Assembly (NCBI GenBank): GCA_028278645.1
Contig: JANQDZ010000032.1
Location: forward strand, 1-57,757
Reading direction: 5' to 3'
Source of the DNA: Longimicrobiales bacterium
GTDB lineage: Bacteria; Gemmatimonadota; Gemmatimonadetes; Longimicrobiales; Gaopeijiaceae
DNA length: 57,757 bases
Shown: positions 24,419 through 34,400 of the stretch, piece by piece
How the letters are laid out: each line of letters opens with the position of its first letter
How positions within the stretch are numbered: position 1 is the stretch's first letter
Made by a program: the position numbers and the translations under genes
Notes under the pieces: generated by a model
The model's input: only the letters and a program-made list of their open reading frames with translations
Told to the model about the DNA's origin: nothing
Databases searched by the model: none

Positions 24419-26152
24419 GTGGCAATTCGTAGACTCATACTCCCGGCGGTTTTGGCGACTCTGATGGGTTGCACCGACGACCCCCGTGGCCTGAGCTGGC
24501 TGGAGGTCGAAGTCCCAGCGATCGACCGGTACCTCAGTACGCTTGTAGACTGGGGCTTTTCTGGGACAGTTCTTCTGGCGCGCGGGGACACCATCCTGCT
24601 TCAGAAGGGCTATGGATTCGCGATCCCGGAAACCGGGGTACCCGCTACAGCCGATACCCGGTACGATGCAGGATCGATCGCAAAGCAGTTCACGGCGGGT
24701 GCGGTGTTGAGTCTCGTAGAAGAAGGGGCGCTCGACTTGGATGCCTCTCTGACCGAGGTATACAGCGACGTGCCGCAGGAAATGAGAGGGATCACAATCC
24801 GGCACCTGCTCTCCCACACCTCGGGTCTTCCACGTGAGGTGGGGCGGGATTTCCAGGTGATGACACGTGAGGAGTTCGTCGGCCTCACGCTCGAGGCAAC
24901 GCTCCAGTTCCAGCCTGGATCCGGATACTCATACTCGAACGCGGGGTACGCACTTCTCGGTTCTATCCTCGAGGAAAGAAGTGGGAGACCATTTCAGGAA
25001 CTTCTGAACGAGCGGCTGTTCGCACCATTCGGCCTCACCAGCACCGGATTCCTCGGCAATCCTCTGCCAAGCAGGACGACCGCTCGGGCCATCGGTGGAA
25101 CTCTCGACGGTCAGGGACCGGACGACTGGATCCATACTTGGAATCACCGCGGATCGGGCGGCCTCGTCACCACGGTCGGGGACCTGTTCAGGTGGACGAG
25201 GCGACTCGCTGCGGGAGACATTCTGTCGCCGTACCTCCAACAGCTCATGGAGACGCCTGGGGAGTCGGGCTACGGTTTCGGCATTTCGGTGGGGGAATCG
25301 CCAACCGGAGGGCTACGGCTCGGACATGCCGGACTCTGGTACGCGTTTTCGAGTTTCCTCTTTCGCTATCCGGACGATGGGGACGTTACGTTAATCGTCC
25401 TTTCCAACCGGGCCTCAAGTTCCTTTCAATGGGCCATGGTTGTTGGGCGGGCACTCGAGGAAGCCGTGATCGCCGGTCGGCCAAGGCCGGCGCCGCCAGC
25501 CGTCGTCTCCTCGGAGGTCGAGATCTCCGAGTTCGCCGGCACATATGCGCTCGCCGGGGGCGAGTCGATCGAGGTGATAGCCGAGGGACCCGTTCTTCGG
25601 ATTCGCGGGGACGGCCTGATCACACGGGATGCCCTCACACGGGCGATGGAGTTGGAGCGGACCGAGCAGAACCGATTGGCCGAACGGACAAATGCGATTC
25701 TCTGGGGGTTCTCCCGGTCGGAATTCACCACTTTGGACTCGGTTGCACCGGCGGCTAGAGCTGAGCGTTACCGCACGGTTGTTCCGCCGATCTTCAGAGC
25801 CCGGGAAGATAGCCTCGGTCGACTCCTCGACGTCAGGCATGCCGGCACGTTTGCGCCTTGGGGTCAGGACGACATGAGACAAACTCACGCGGTGCTCCGC
25901 TTCGAAAGGGGGAGCGAGGGAATCAGGCTCGACTGGAGCCCCGATGGCATCTTGCTTGGAATCGAGAACGAGAGTCCGGACCTTCCAGAGTTTCTCACCG
26001 TTTTCCGGCCCGTCGGTCCGTGGGATTTTGCGGCCTATCACGTCGAAACGGGGATCGACGTCCGGGTGGAGTTCCGCGTTGGGGCAGGCGATCCCGTCCT
26101 TGTAATCCCTAGACCCGGGTCCCCCGCACTCGAGCTACCCGGTCGGCGCTAG
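24419..26152 (+). CDS. Serine beta-lactamase-fold hydrolase, lipoprotein
   Basis: A 577-residue lipoprotein (lipobox LMGC, Cys18). The catalytic domain has the class C beta-lactamase/D-alanyl-D-alanine peptidase motifs: S86-I-A-K89 (SxxK), Y172-S-N174 (YxN) and HAG in LGHAGLWYAF. A C-terminal part of about 220 residues (from about 360) forms a separate beta-rich domain, as in many esterase-like members. The start is GTG with AAGGAG eight bases upstream, 41 bases after the previous stop. Likely roles are peptide or ester hydrolysis rather than antibiotic resistance. It is one of two such enzymes in tandem, which share the catalytic motifs but have different lengths. Confidence 0.88.
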   Translation: MAIRRLILPAVLATLMGCTDDPRGLSWLEVEVPAIDRYLSTLVDWGFSGTVLLARGDTILLQKGYGFAIPETGVPATADTRYDAGSIAKQFTAGAVLSLVEEGALDLDASLTEVYSDVPQEMRGITIRHLLSHTSGLPREVGRDFQVMTREEFVGLTLEATLQFQPGSGYSYSNAGYALLGSILEERSGRPFQELLNERLFAPFGLTSTGFLGNPLPSRTTARAIGGTLDGQGPDDWIHTWNHRGSGGLVTTVGDLFRWTRRLAAGDILSPYLQQLMETPGESGYGFGISVGESPTGGLRLGHAGLWYAFSSFLFRYPDDGDVTLIVLSNRASSSFQWAMVVGRALEEAVIAGRPRPAPPAVVSSEVEISEFAGTYALAGGESIEVIAEGPVLRIRGDGLITRDALTRAMELERTEQNRLAERTNAILWGFSRSEFTTLDSVAPAARAERYRTVVPPIFRAREDSLGRLLDVRHAGTFAPWGQDDMRQTHAVLRFERGSEGIRLDWSPDGILLGIENESPDLPEFLTVFRPVGPWDFAAYHVETGIDVRVEFRVGAGDPVLVIPRPGSPALELPGRR

Positions 26153-26175
26153 ACCGGGTCGTTCCGCAACCTTTT
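26137..26175 (+). terminator. Hairpin overlapping the stop of the first serine hydrolase
   Basis: ACCCGGTC (26137-26144) pairs perfectly with GACCGGGT (26152-26159) around a seven-base loop that includes the TAG stop codon. A T-run (CCTTTT) follows after some 12 bases. It is placed to reduce read-through into the second hydrolase gene 55 bases downstream. Confidence 0.5.
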
Positions 26176-26207
26176 CCATCCGCGACCTTCCCCGGAGAAA
26201 CAGCCCC

Positions 26208-27818
26208 ATGTCGAAGCCCGCAGCCGGCAGGCCAGATCCTGACCTGACCGTGTCCAACACCGGAAGAGGTTTGTTCCGGCTCACCCGGTTCGTGCTTTTC
26301 CTGCTTCAGCTTCTTTCCGTGCCAGGTTCGGCCACTGCCCAGAGTCCAGCGCTGGAAGACCTCCGCCAGTCTCTCGAGCGTGTTTCCCAAAATGAGGTCG
26401 AACGAAAGGACATTCCTTCCATCTCTTTAGCCCTGGTCACGGCAGACGGAGTGGCATTCGAGTTCCATACTGGCCGGCAGGCCCCGGGTAGGCGGGTAGC
26501 CGTGGGGCCAAGAACCGTCTTCCGGGTGGGGTCGGTCTCGAAAATGTTCACGGCATTGGCCACAGTGCTGGCGGCAGAGGATCGTGTGGTCGATCTGGAC
26601 GGACCGGTGTCAGCATACCTGCCGGAGGTGGCGGCCATCGAGGGCGGGTCCGGCATCACGCTGAGACACCTACTCTCCCATCGTGCAGGCCTCGTACGCG
26701 AACCCCCTGTGGGATTCTACCTCGACCCAACGGAGCCCAGCCTAGCCGAGACATGCGCAAGCATGTCCGGAACCAAGTTGGTGCATCCGGTGGGCGCCAG
26801 AATCAAATACTCAAACGCCGGCTACGGTCTCGCGGGGGAAGCCCTGGCTCGCGTGCACGGTACGTCCTTCGAGGAGGTCATCCGGACCCGCATACTCAAT
26901 CCGCTGGAGATGACCTCGAGTTGGTTTGTCCGGACTGAGGTTCCTGAAGGTCGTCTGGCCCACGCCGAGATGTGGAAAGCAGACGGCTCCCGGTTTGATC
27001 CGCCCCTTTTTGACTTCGGAATGTCACCTGCGGGATTCCTTTACACGACGGTCTCAGATCTTGCGCGTTTCATGCGAATGCTGCTCGATCAGGGGGGGGA
27101 GCTTATTGCTCCGGATGCGCTCCATGCGATGTGGTTGCCGCAGTCGGAGGGGTACAACCCGGACTGGAATCGCCCGTGCACGGGGAGCTGTACGCGCGGG
27201 GCGATGGAGGTGGGGCTAGCGGCGGATCTGCTCCGGCCTTTCGAAGGATACACACGAGTTCGTCACGGCGGTGGCGTCTACGGGTACGCGACCGAGTTTG
27301 CCATGCTGCCGGAAGTAGGGGTTGGGGTGATCACCATCGTCACGCTCGATTCTATGGGCCAGGTGGCGCGAAACCTCGCCGATGCAGCGTTGAGGGGGTT
27401 CGTTGCGCATCTGCGAGGGGATACCCTGCCGGGAATATCGCTGACACCTGACATCCTCGAACGCATTGGGCAAGAGATCAATGATGCGCGTGCACGATCC
27501 GCCAAAGAGAAGGGGGCGGTCCGTGGCTTTTTTGGAGATCCCAACTTCGGTGTGGAGATCGTTTCCGAGAGGGAAGACGCCCTTGAAGTGGTCGTCGAAG
27601 GCGTGGAGTTAGTAACCCTCGAACGGACCGGCCCAGACACCTTCATCTTCCCTCGCTTTAGCTCGCATGACGGCGAGACGCTCTCCCTCGAGCGGCTTCC
27701 GAACGGACAGGTTACACATGTGAGCATCGGGAACGGGCGTGGAATGAGGCTCGGGCGGGTCGATATCCAGCGCTCCCTATCCACTCCCACAAGAGGGAAA
27801 CGCGAGGCCGAGGGGTGA
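26208..27818 (+). CDS. Serine beta-lactamase-fold hydrolase, secreted
   Basis: A 536-residue protein. A long N-terminal region (about 1-20) precedes a signal segment (FRLTRFVLFLLQLLSVPGSA). The motifs are S109-V-S-K112, a YSN in KYSNAGYGLAG, and HGG in VRHGGGVYGYATEF. The fold is that of class C beta-lactamase/penicillin-binding peptidases; a C-terminal tail from about 420 has a beta-rich module (VEIVSEREDALEVVVEGVEL). It lies 55 bases after the previous hydrolase, with a terminator-like hairpin between. Function is probably peptide or ester cleavage in the envelope. Confidence 0.85.
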   Translation: MSKPAAGRPDPDLTVSNTGRGLFRLTRFVLFLLQLLSVPGSATAQSPALEDLRQSLERVSQNEVERKDIPSISLALVTADGVAFEFHTGRQAPGRRVAVGPRTVFRVGSVSKMFTALATVLAAEDRVVDLDGPVSAYLPEVAAIEGGSGITLRHLLSHRAGLVREPPVGFYLDPTEPSLAETCASMSGTKLVHPVGARIKYSNAGYGLAGEALARVHGTSFEEVIRTRILNPLEMTSSWFVRTEVPEGRLAHAEMWKADGSRFDPPLFDFGMSPAGFLYTTVSDLARFMRMLLDQGGELIAPDALHAMWLPQSEGYNPDWNRPCTGSCTRGAMEVGLAADLLRPFEGYTRVRHGGGVYGYATEFAMLPEVGVGVITIVTLDSMGQVARNLADAALRGFVAHLRGDTLPGISLTPDILERIGQEINDARARSAKEKGAVRGFFGDPNFGVEIVSEREDALEVVVEGVELVTLERTGPDTFIFPRFSSHDGETLSLERLPNGQVTHVSIGNGRGMRLGRVDIQRSLSTPTRGKREAEG

Positions 27819-28178
27819 AAAGAGAGCGGGAGCCACTAAGGTCGGAACGCTGGCCAACGACACCGAGCGGCCCATCGAAGGGGTGGGATGGTCTAGTCAA
27901 TCCGGGTGCGTGAGGCACAACCAGCGAAGTCCGTTATCGACTGGACGGCCGGGTTGAGGCGGCTCCTCGGCTTTTTCGGGGTACCCGCTCTTCTCCTGCC
28001 CTCCCTATCCTGGTTTCGGCCGTGGCCCGTTGTATCTGCGCGGTCGGGAGGAATACCTCACGGCGGAAGAACGGGAGGTGAGGGATCCTCGCGATCGCGG
28101 CCGGGGCGGTGGTACACCGCAGCGAGCGCACCGAAGTCCTTTGTGGCGCCCGCAACACGTTTCCGGTACCATTCTACG
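27819..28178. other. Intergenic stretch without a supported gene
   Basis: An open frame crosses this stretch from 27906 on the plus strand and continues into the small candidate gene that follows, but its product is rich in Arg, Gly, Pro and Ser with no domain, and I do not call it. Near the end, TTGTGG (28141-28146) followed by TACCAT resembles a weak promoter. Confidence 0.4.
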
Positions 28179-28508
28179 ATGACTCGCCTACTGCTGACCT
28201 GCATCGGAGTCGCTGCACTCCAGCTTGGGAACCCGCCCCCCGCGGAGTTGCGCGTTATGCTCCGCCCCTGTGGCGATCCCACGAGCGTGGTGCCGCGGCC
28301 CCAGGCGCAGCCGAAGGGTACCCTCACGCGCGATGACTCCCGGACCGACGCGCTTCCGGTCTCCGACGTCACCCCCGGTGCGCCGGCCGAGCCTCCCCAT
28401 CCACCCCTGGCATACGCCCACGGCACAGCGCCGACCGCGGCGCCTCTCCGCTCGGGCCCGGTATCTGTTCCCGGTGTCCTTCCGGACGCCCGGGCCCCGC
28501 CCGCGTAG
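28179..28508 (+). CDS. Candidate small secreted proline-rich protein (doubtful)
   Basis: A possible 109-residue protein starting MTRLLLTCIGVAALQLG, which looks like a signal peptide, followed by a low-complexity part rich in Pro, Ala and Arg with no recognised domain. The frame is high in GC at third positions, but in such GC-rich DNA open frames of this size occur by chance. It ends about 100 bases before SecDF and no clear ribosome site was seen. It may be noncoding. Confidence 0.25.
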   Translation: MTRLLLTCIGVAALQLGNPPPAELRVMLRPCGDPTSVVPRPQAQPKGTLTRDDSRTDALPVSDVTPGAPAEPPHPPLAYAHGTAPTAAPLRSGPVSVPGVLPDARAPPA

Positions 28509-28612
28509 ACCCCAGCCTACGACGACAGCCTGAGCGCTGCCCGCGCCGCCCGACCATCGGGTGGGGCCGACGTGCTCGCCCATCGTTCACGCAAGGACTA
28601 CGGCGGAAACCC

Positions 28613-31039
28613 ATGAAGACCCTTCGATCACGAATTGTTGTCATCACGCTGCTCGCACTCGGAAGCGTCTTTTCCCTCCTCCCGCGCACCACGACGGATC
28701 GCACGCTGGACCCCGCCACCGGCCGGATGGTCGAGCAGACGGGGCGCAGGGTCCCTATCGACCTCGGGCTCGACCTGAGCGGCGGGGTCCACCTCGCGCT
28801 GGAGCTCGATGCCTCACAAACCCGCGTGGAGGACTGCGACGATGCGATCAACGGCGCGGCGCGGGTAATCCGGAACCGCCTGAGCCAGTTCGGTACCACC
28901 AACCCGGTCGTACAGGCGGCCGACAAATGCCGGCTTCTCGTTGAGATGCCTGGCGAGCGCGACCCCGCACGCGCTCGCGCGATCGTCCAGCGCGCGGCGT
29001 TCCTCGAGTTCCGACTGGTCGAGGTTCAGGATCGCTTCGAAGCGCTGGCGGCTACAGTGGCCGAAGCCACCGGAGAGGACAACGCGCTGACCCGGGGGAG
29101 GTTTCCCGGTGAGTACCTCGTCCCAGAACGGCTCGCCGCCGACCTCGAAGCTGCTCTGGAGTCGTCCGGGGCCCGACGCTTGTTGCCCTCCAACTTCGCG
29201 GTACGGTGGGGCGCGGGCTGGGGTGACCCTCGCGGGGAGAGCTGGCGGCCGCTGTACGTCGTTCGTGCCCGGCCGATCGTGACCGGCGAGGAGCTGATGG
29301 GTGCGACCGCCACCCGCGACCAGCTCACCACCCAACCTCAGGTGAAGTTCGATCTGACCCGTGCGGGCGGCAATGCGTTTGGCGACGCAACCGGGCGCAA
29401 CGTCGGGGGGTACCTCGCGATCCTTCTCGACGGCCGGGTTCAGGGCGCTCCAGTCATGATCCGCGAGCGCATCAGTGCGACCGGTGTCATCGAGCTCCCG
29501 GGTCGCACGATGCAGGAGGCCAGCGATCTCGCTCTCCTGCTTCGCGCCGGGGCACTTCCCGCACCGCTCCGAGTTGTCGAGGAGCGCACCGTCGGACCAT
29601 CGTTAGGGGCCGACTCGATCGAGGCAGGTGTGCGCACGTCTGTTCTGGCAGTGGCACTGGTCGTGCTCGCCATGATTCTGTACTACCGCTTCTCGGGCGT
29701 GCTGGCGGTCGGAGCCCTATCTCTCTACGTGCTCTTCTCGCTGGGCGGGCTCGCCTTTCTGGGCTTCACGCTGACGCTGCCCGGCATCGCCGGCTTCGCG
29801 TTGGCCATCGGCATGGCCGTGGACGCGAATGTTCTCATCTTCGAGCGCATTCGTGAGGAGCTCAAAAGATTGCGTTCCGTTCGTCTCGCGGTCGACCGCG
29901 GATTCCGCAACGCGCTGAGCGCGATCATCGATTCGAACGTGACAACTGCTCTGACGGCGATCATCCTCTACCGGTTGGGCACCGATCCAGTGAAGGGGTT
30001 TGCTGTCACGCTGCTCATCGGACTTTGCGCGTCGATGTTCGCGGCCATTTTTGTGACCCGCACGTTCTTCCTTGTCTGGTTGAGGCGGCGGGGCGGGGGG
30101 CGCCGGCCCAAGTACTGGCCGGTCGATGCCCTCTCGGAGGGGGGATTCGATTTCATGCGCGCGCGCCGGTGGGTCCTCCCCGTGTCCGGGTCCTTCATCG
30201 TCGCCGGCCTTCTGACGCTCGCCTTTCAGGGGATGAGCTATGGCATCGATTTCACTGGCGGGACGCTGCTCCACGTGCGCGCGGAAAAGGTGGTGCCGGG
30301 CGACGACCTTCGTGCAGCCCTCGCTGCCGAAGCCCTAGATGCGTCAGGAGTCCAGAGCTATGGGACCGATCAGGATTTTTTGATCCGCACACGTCCGGCT
30401 GAAGCGCCCGAGGAGGGTGAGGGGAGCCGCACGGCGCAGGAGCAGGCCCGGGGAGCGCTTGACGCTGCGTTGGGCCCGGATGGCTACGAGGTGATGCGTG
30501 CTGAGGAGGTAGGGCCGCAGGTAGGTGAGGAGCTCCAACACAGGGCCGGCGCAGCGATCGGCCTAAGCTTTGTGACCACACTCGCCTACCTCGCTGTCCG
30601 CTTCGACCGTCGTCTCGGGTTCGCCGCGGTGGTGACCACCGCCCACGACATCCTCGCCACGCTCGCGTTCATGAGGCTCTTCGACATCGAGATGAGCCTA
30701 GTCACCGTGGCTGGCGTCCTCACCGTAATCGGCTACTCGCTCAACGATACGATCGTGATCTTCGACCGTGTGCGGGAGAACCTGCGTGCGAGGCGGGGCG
30801 CGGATCTGACGAAGGTGCTGAACCGGTCGATCGCGCAGACGCTTCCCAGAACAGTGCTTACCACGGGCACGACCCTGGTGTCAGCTCTGCTCCTAGCGAG
30901 CTTCGGGGGCGCGACCATTCGACCCCTCGCCCTCGTTATGAGCTTCGGGATCGCCGTGGGCACCTTGTCCTCGATATTCGTCGCGTCCCCGGTGCTGCTG
31001 TGGTTGAGTAGGAACCATTCGATATCGGCGCGTACTTGA
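28613..31039 (+). CDS. secDF: Fused protein translocase subunit SecDF
   Basis: An 808-residue SecD-SecF fusion that uses the proton-motive force to help proteins leave the Sec channel on the periplasmic side. The SecD half begins with TM1 and the P1 head (VPIDLGLDLSGGVHLALELD), then a periplasmic domain with GGYLAILLDGRVQGAPVMIR and the TM block with GIAGFALAIGMAVDANVLIF followed by ERIREEL. The SecF half starts near RARRWVLPVSGSFIVAGLLT with GMSYGIDFTGGTLLHVRAEK and ends with TVAGVLTVIGYSLNDTIVIF and DRVRENL. The length fits other fused SecDF proteins. The gene seems richer in GCGC/CGCG than its neighbours (by eye). No yajC or secA gene is adjacent. Confidence 0.95.
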   Translation: MKTLRSRIVVITLLALGSVFSLLPRTTTDRTLDPATGRMVEQTGRRVPIDLGLDLSGGVHLALELDASQTRVEDCDDAINGAARVIRNRLSQFGTTNPVVQAADKCRLLVEMPGERDPARARAIVQRAAFLEFRLVEVQDRFEALAATVAEATGEDNALTRGRFPGEYLVPERLAADLEAALESSGARRLLPSNFAVRWGAGWGDPRGESWRPLYVVRARPIVTGEELMGATATRDQLTTQPQVKFDLTRAGGNAFGDATGRNVGGYLAILLDGRVQGAPVMIRERISATGVIELPGRTMQEASDLALLLRAGALPAPLRVVEERTVGPSLGADSIEAGVRTSVLAVALVVLAMILYYRFSGVLAVGALSLYVLFSLGGLAFLGFTLTLPGIAGFALAIGMAVDANVLIFERIREELKRLRSVRLAVDRGFRNALSAIIDSNVTTALTAIILYRLGTDPVKGFAVTLLIGLCASMFAAIFVTRTFFLVWLRRRGGGRRPKYWPVDALSEGGFDFMRARRWVLPVSGSFIVAGLLTLAFQGMSYGIDFTGGTLLHVRAEKVVPGDDLRAALAAEALDASGVQSYGTDQDFLIRTRPAEAPEEGEGSRTAQEQARGALDAALGPDGYEVMRAEEVGPQVGEELQHRAGAAIGLSFVTTLAYLAVRFDRRLGFAAVVTTAHDILATLAFMRLFDIEMSLVTVAGVLTVIGYSLNDTIVIFDRVRENLRARRGADLTKVLNRSIAQTLPRTVLTTGTTLVSALLLASFGGATIRPLALVMSFGIAVGTLSSIFVASPVLLWLSRNHSISART

Positions 31040-31103
31040 CGCTGCGGCGGGCGCCCCGGCCCCACGGCCTGATCTGCGTGCGTCGAAAGCTCTTGCTGCC
31101 AAG

Positions 31104-31139
31104 CCAGAGGTCGCCGGTTCGAGCCCGGCTGGCTCCACT
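31104..31139 (+). repeat. tRNA-Ala 3'-end remnant, left copy of a 36-bp direct repeat
   Basis: The sequence has a T-arm (GCCGG-TTCGAGC-CCGGC) followed by TGGCTCCA, as at the 3' end of a tRNA-Ala. Just upstream, CTGCCAA could be an anticodon loop, but its stem does not pair and no D-arm or 5' acceptor strand is present, so this is not a working tRNA. A second copy at 41301-41336 matches at 34 of 36 positions, with the last 22 identical. Such tRNA ends are common attachment sites. Confidence 0.7.
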
Positions 31140-31419
31140 CCTCTAACATGTTGTGATGCTCGAGGTTACATGGAACCCTCGTCGCTCAACGCGAAAAGGG
31201 GTCTACATGTAGGTGTACATGTTATGGGACTGTCTCTCCGGCGGGAACGGTTCCTCGGATGCCGGCATGCAAAACCTGGTCCGGTTCTGGCGAAGGCGAG
31301 AGAGACCCATACCACTGATGGATGAGTTTGGCGGGAAACAACCCGGAAAGCCCCTACTTGCTTTGCTCTTCGCACCATCACACTTTTTATCGAGACCCCC
31401 CCTCGCGAATAGGGCCGGC

Positions 31420-34400
31420 GTGGCCAAAAACCGTACATTTTTTCTCGTTCTGTCCTCAGTTGGGTTGGTTACCGGGCGGTTGGGCGGCCAGGAACCCCTC
31501 CACGATCTCTGGCGTTGGGTACAGTTCTCCACGGAGTCAGGCCTCCCGTCAATCGACATTTCCAGAGTCGCCCAGGACTCCCGGGGAACCACATGGGTGG
31601 CCACCTCAGTCGGAGCATTCTGGTTCGACGGATTCCAATGGCAGGCGGTCCCTGACGGATCGGTCCCCTCAGGGAGTGTCTCGCTGGTCGAACCGGATGA
31701 CCAGGGGGGTGTCTACATCGTTTCGGAGGGCCTGCTGTACTTGGGGAACAAAGACGGGTTTAAGCATATTCCCATCGAGATCGGTGGCGAGGCACTCCCG
31801 GTGAAGACCCTGGCCGTGGGTTCCGATCGCCTGTTCTTCACCTCTGGGTCGGAACTCTTCCAGTGGGACGATGGGGAAGTGTCTGTCGATCCTCTTTTTG
31901 ACGGGTGGAACGGGCTCGGCAGACTCTATGGCCACGGTGGCTGGGTTTTGGCGTGGGGATCTGGGTCCCTTTGGCGCTGGGAGGAAGATCGATGGCGTAG
32001 GGTGTTCGAGTACCCTGCCGACGCCCGACTGCGTGTAGCCGCAGCGGGCGAAACGTTGGTTATCGCGGAGCTCGGAACCGGAGAGAGTACCCTTTGGGCC
32101 TTGGACGGCGATCGCGATCCAGAGACTCGAGCTTCAAGGCCGGGTCTGCCACCCTCGGCTCTGACTGTCGCGGAGGACGGCGATGCAGTTGTTGCTTACG
32201 AAGGGGGAGCCGTCGCGGTCAGGAAGGACGGCGTTTGGACCTTTCTCGATCCGCGTCCTGCGCCTCTCGAATCGATCCGGAGGATTCAGTTTGACACTGA
32301 TGGTGATCTTTGGGTGGTATCCGAGTCTGGTCTCTTCGTAAATCGCAGTTCTCTTGATAGGTGGAAGCGCTGGGACCTGGGTCACCTTCCGGATGGCCAC
32401 CGCTCCGCCAACGCGTTGGCCAGGCTGCCGAATGGTGACACGTGGGTAGGAACGACGGTAGGGCTGGTCGTTCGGCATCCGGACGGATCGAGCGAAGCGT
32501 TTTCCTCCATTCTGGGGCGCACGTTGGGGCCGGTCACCGGTTTGATCGTAGACCGAGACGGGAATCTGTGGGTCTCGAGCGGCGCCGAGCTGGAGGGAGT
32601 CCTTCGCTTCGACGGTCGGGAGTGGACCCATTTTGGCACGGAACAGGGCCTGCTCGCTCCCCACGTCCACCGAATGGTCTTGGATCGGGATGGCCAAGTT
32701 TGGTTTCTCGGACTAGGGACGGCGCCTGGGCAGGTGGAGCCTGGGGCATTCGTCTTCGACGGAAAACGCTTCACCCGTTGGGGCGAGCCGGAGGGTCTGA
32801 TCGATGGTCGCGTGTACGCCTTCGCTGAAGGAGTGGACGGCGCCCGATGGTTCGGGACCTACATGGGGTTGAGCCGATGGCTAAACGGAGAGTGGACTCA
32901 CTGGACGGAGAATGACGGCCTCCGTCCTGGGGGCGTTTTTACGATTGCGGTTGGGCCAAATGGGACCGTCTGGTTCGGGCATGGCCCGAGGGGCCTCGGG
33001 CTCGGACTCCTCTCCGACGGGCTGGTTCAGTACGATCCGACTGTCGATGCTACCGTAGGCGCCCGGGTTTGGGATATCCAACCAGCCGGGGATGGATCCC
33101 TCTGGCTCGGTACACGGGCTGGCCTGGCTAGGATGACAACAGATGGAGTACGGTTCCTCCAAACGTCGGAGGGGTTGGAACACGTCCTTCTATGGTCGGT
33201 CCTGCCACTGGAAGACAGGGTCCTCGCAGCTACGGTGGGTGGGGGGGTGTACGAGCTGAGCTTCACCGATCTCTCCGATCCTCCCCCCCGGGTATTTCTC
33301 GAGCCGGCGGTGGTGGCCCCGGACGGGACCCGGCTCCAATGGAGGGCCTTGGCTTACCAAGGACTATTGAGCCCCGGAGAAATCGAAACCCGTTATCGCA
33401 TCGACGGTGGTGAGTGGTCTGCGTGGGGCACCTCTCGGGAACTGGGTCCGATTTCGCTAGGCTCGGGCTCCCACCTTTTCGAGGTCCAGGCCAGGGGGTT
33501 GTTCGGCGACCCGGGGGGGATCGCGTCCCAGAGTTTCCGAGTTCCGCCTCCCGTCTACCTCCACCCAGCCTTCCTCACGGTTCTGGTGGCGTGGATCCTG
33601 GGTGCTATTGGGGGAGGCTCCGTCGTGGTTCGTCGCCGGCGTCAGAACCTTCGTACGCTGCGTGCCCGCGAGGCGTACTACCGTTCGTTGATCGAGAACG
33701 CTTCGGACCTCATCACCGTCGTTACCTCTGATGGCTTGATCCACTACCAGAGTCCTTCCTCGGAGGGCATTCTCGGGTTTCCCCCGACTGAATTGGCGGG
33801 GACGCCGTTCATCGACCTCGTACATCCGGATGATCGGGGGGCCATGGACCGGGCAGGTCGTGCAAGGTCCGCTGAGTCAGGGCCTCCCTGGCGTGGGCTC
33901 GCTCGCCTTTCAACAAAGGAGGGAGGCTGGAAGGTTCTGGAATTGGTAGGCCAATCTCAGGTGCAGGACGACGAAGGCCCTTTGGCAGTAATCCATGGCA
34001 GGGACGTGACGGACCGAATCGAATCCGAGAAAAAGAAGGAACAGCTAAGCCGGGATCTTCGAACCTCTCGCGACCGCCTGAGGAATCTGACCGGGCGAAT
34101 GGACGAAGTGCGGGAGGATGAACGAAAAAGGCTGGCCCGGGAGCTGCACGACGAGGTAGGCCAGACTCTAGTAGCTATGAGGATGGACCTGGCCCAGGTA
34201 GAAAAAGAGCTCCCGGCCGGTCTGGAACCGATCTCCGGTCGCCTTCACCAGATGATCTCGGTTGCCCAGGACTCGGTGGATCTGGTCAACCGGATGTCCA
34301 CGGAGCTTCGATCGCCGATACTGGACGTTCTCGGACTCGAGGCTGCGGTGGAGAGCGAAATCTGGGAGTACAACCGGCGGTGGGGAGCCGAGATCGAGGT

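Noticed and set aside
27906-28508. 200-codon frame on the plus strand
   Set aside because: The upstream half has no start signal and low-complexity composition. Only the last 109 codons, with a signal-like start, are listed, at low confidence.
31060-31140. A complete tRNA gene
   Set aside because: Only the T-arm and 3' acceptor are recognisable; the D-arm, 5' acceptor strand and a paired anticodon stem are missing. The same holds for the copy at 41.3 kb.
30733-31149. Short frame with WSQPGSNRRPL on the minus strand
   Set aside because: This sequence is the antisense translation of the tRNA-end repeat and a well-known false protein; the same occurs at 41248-41481.
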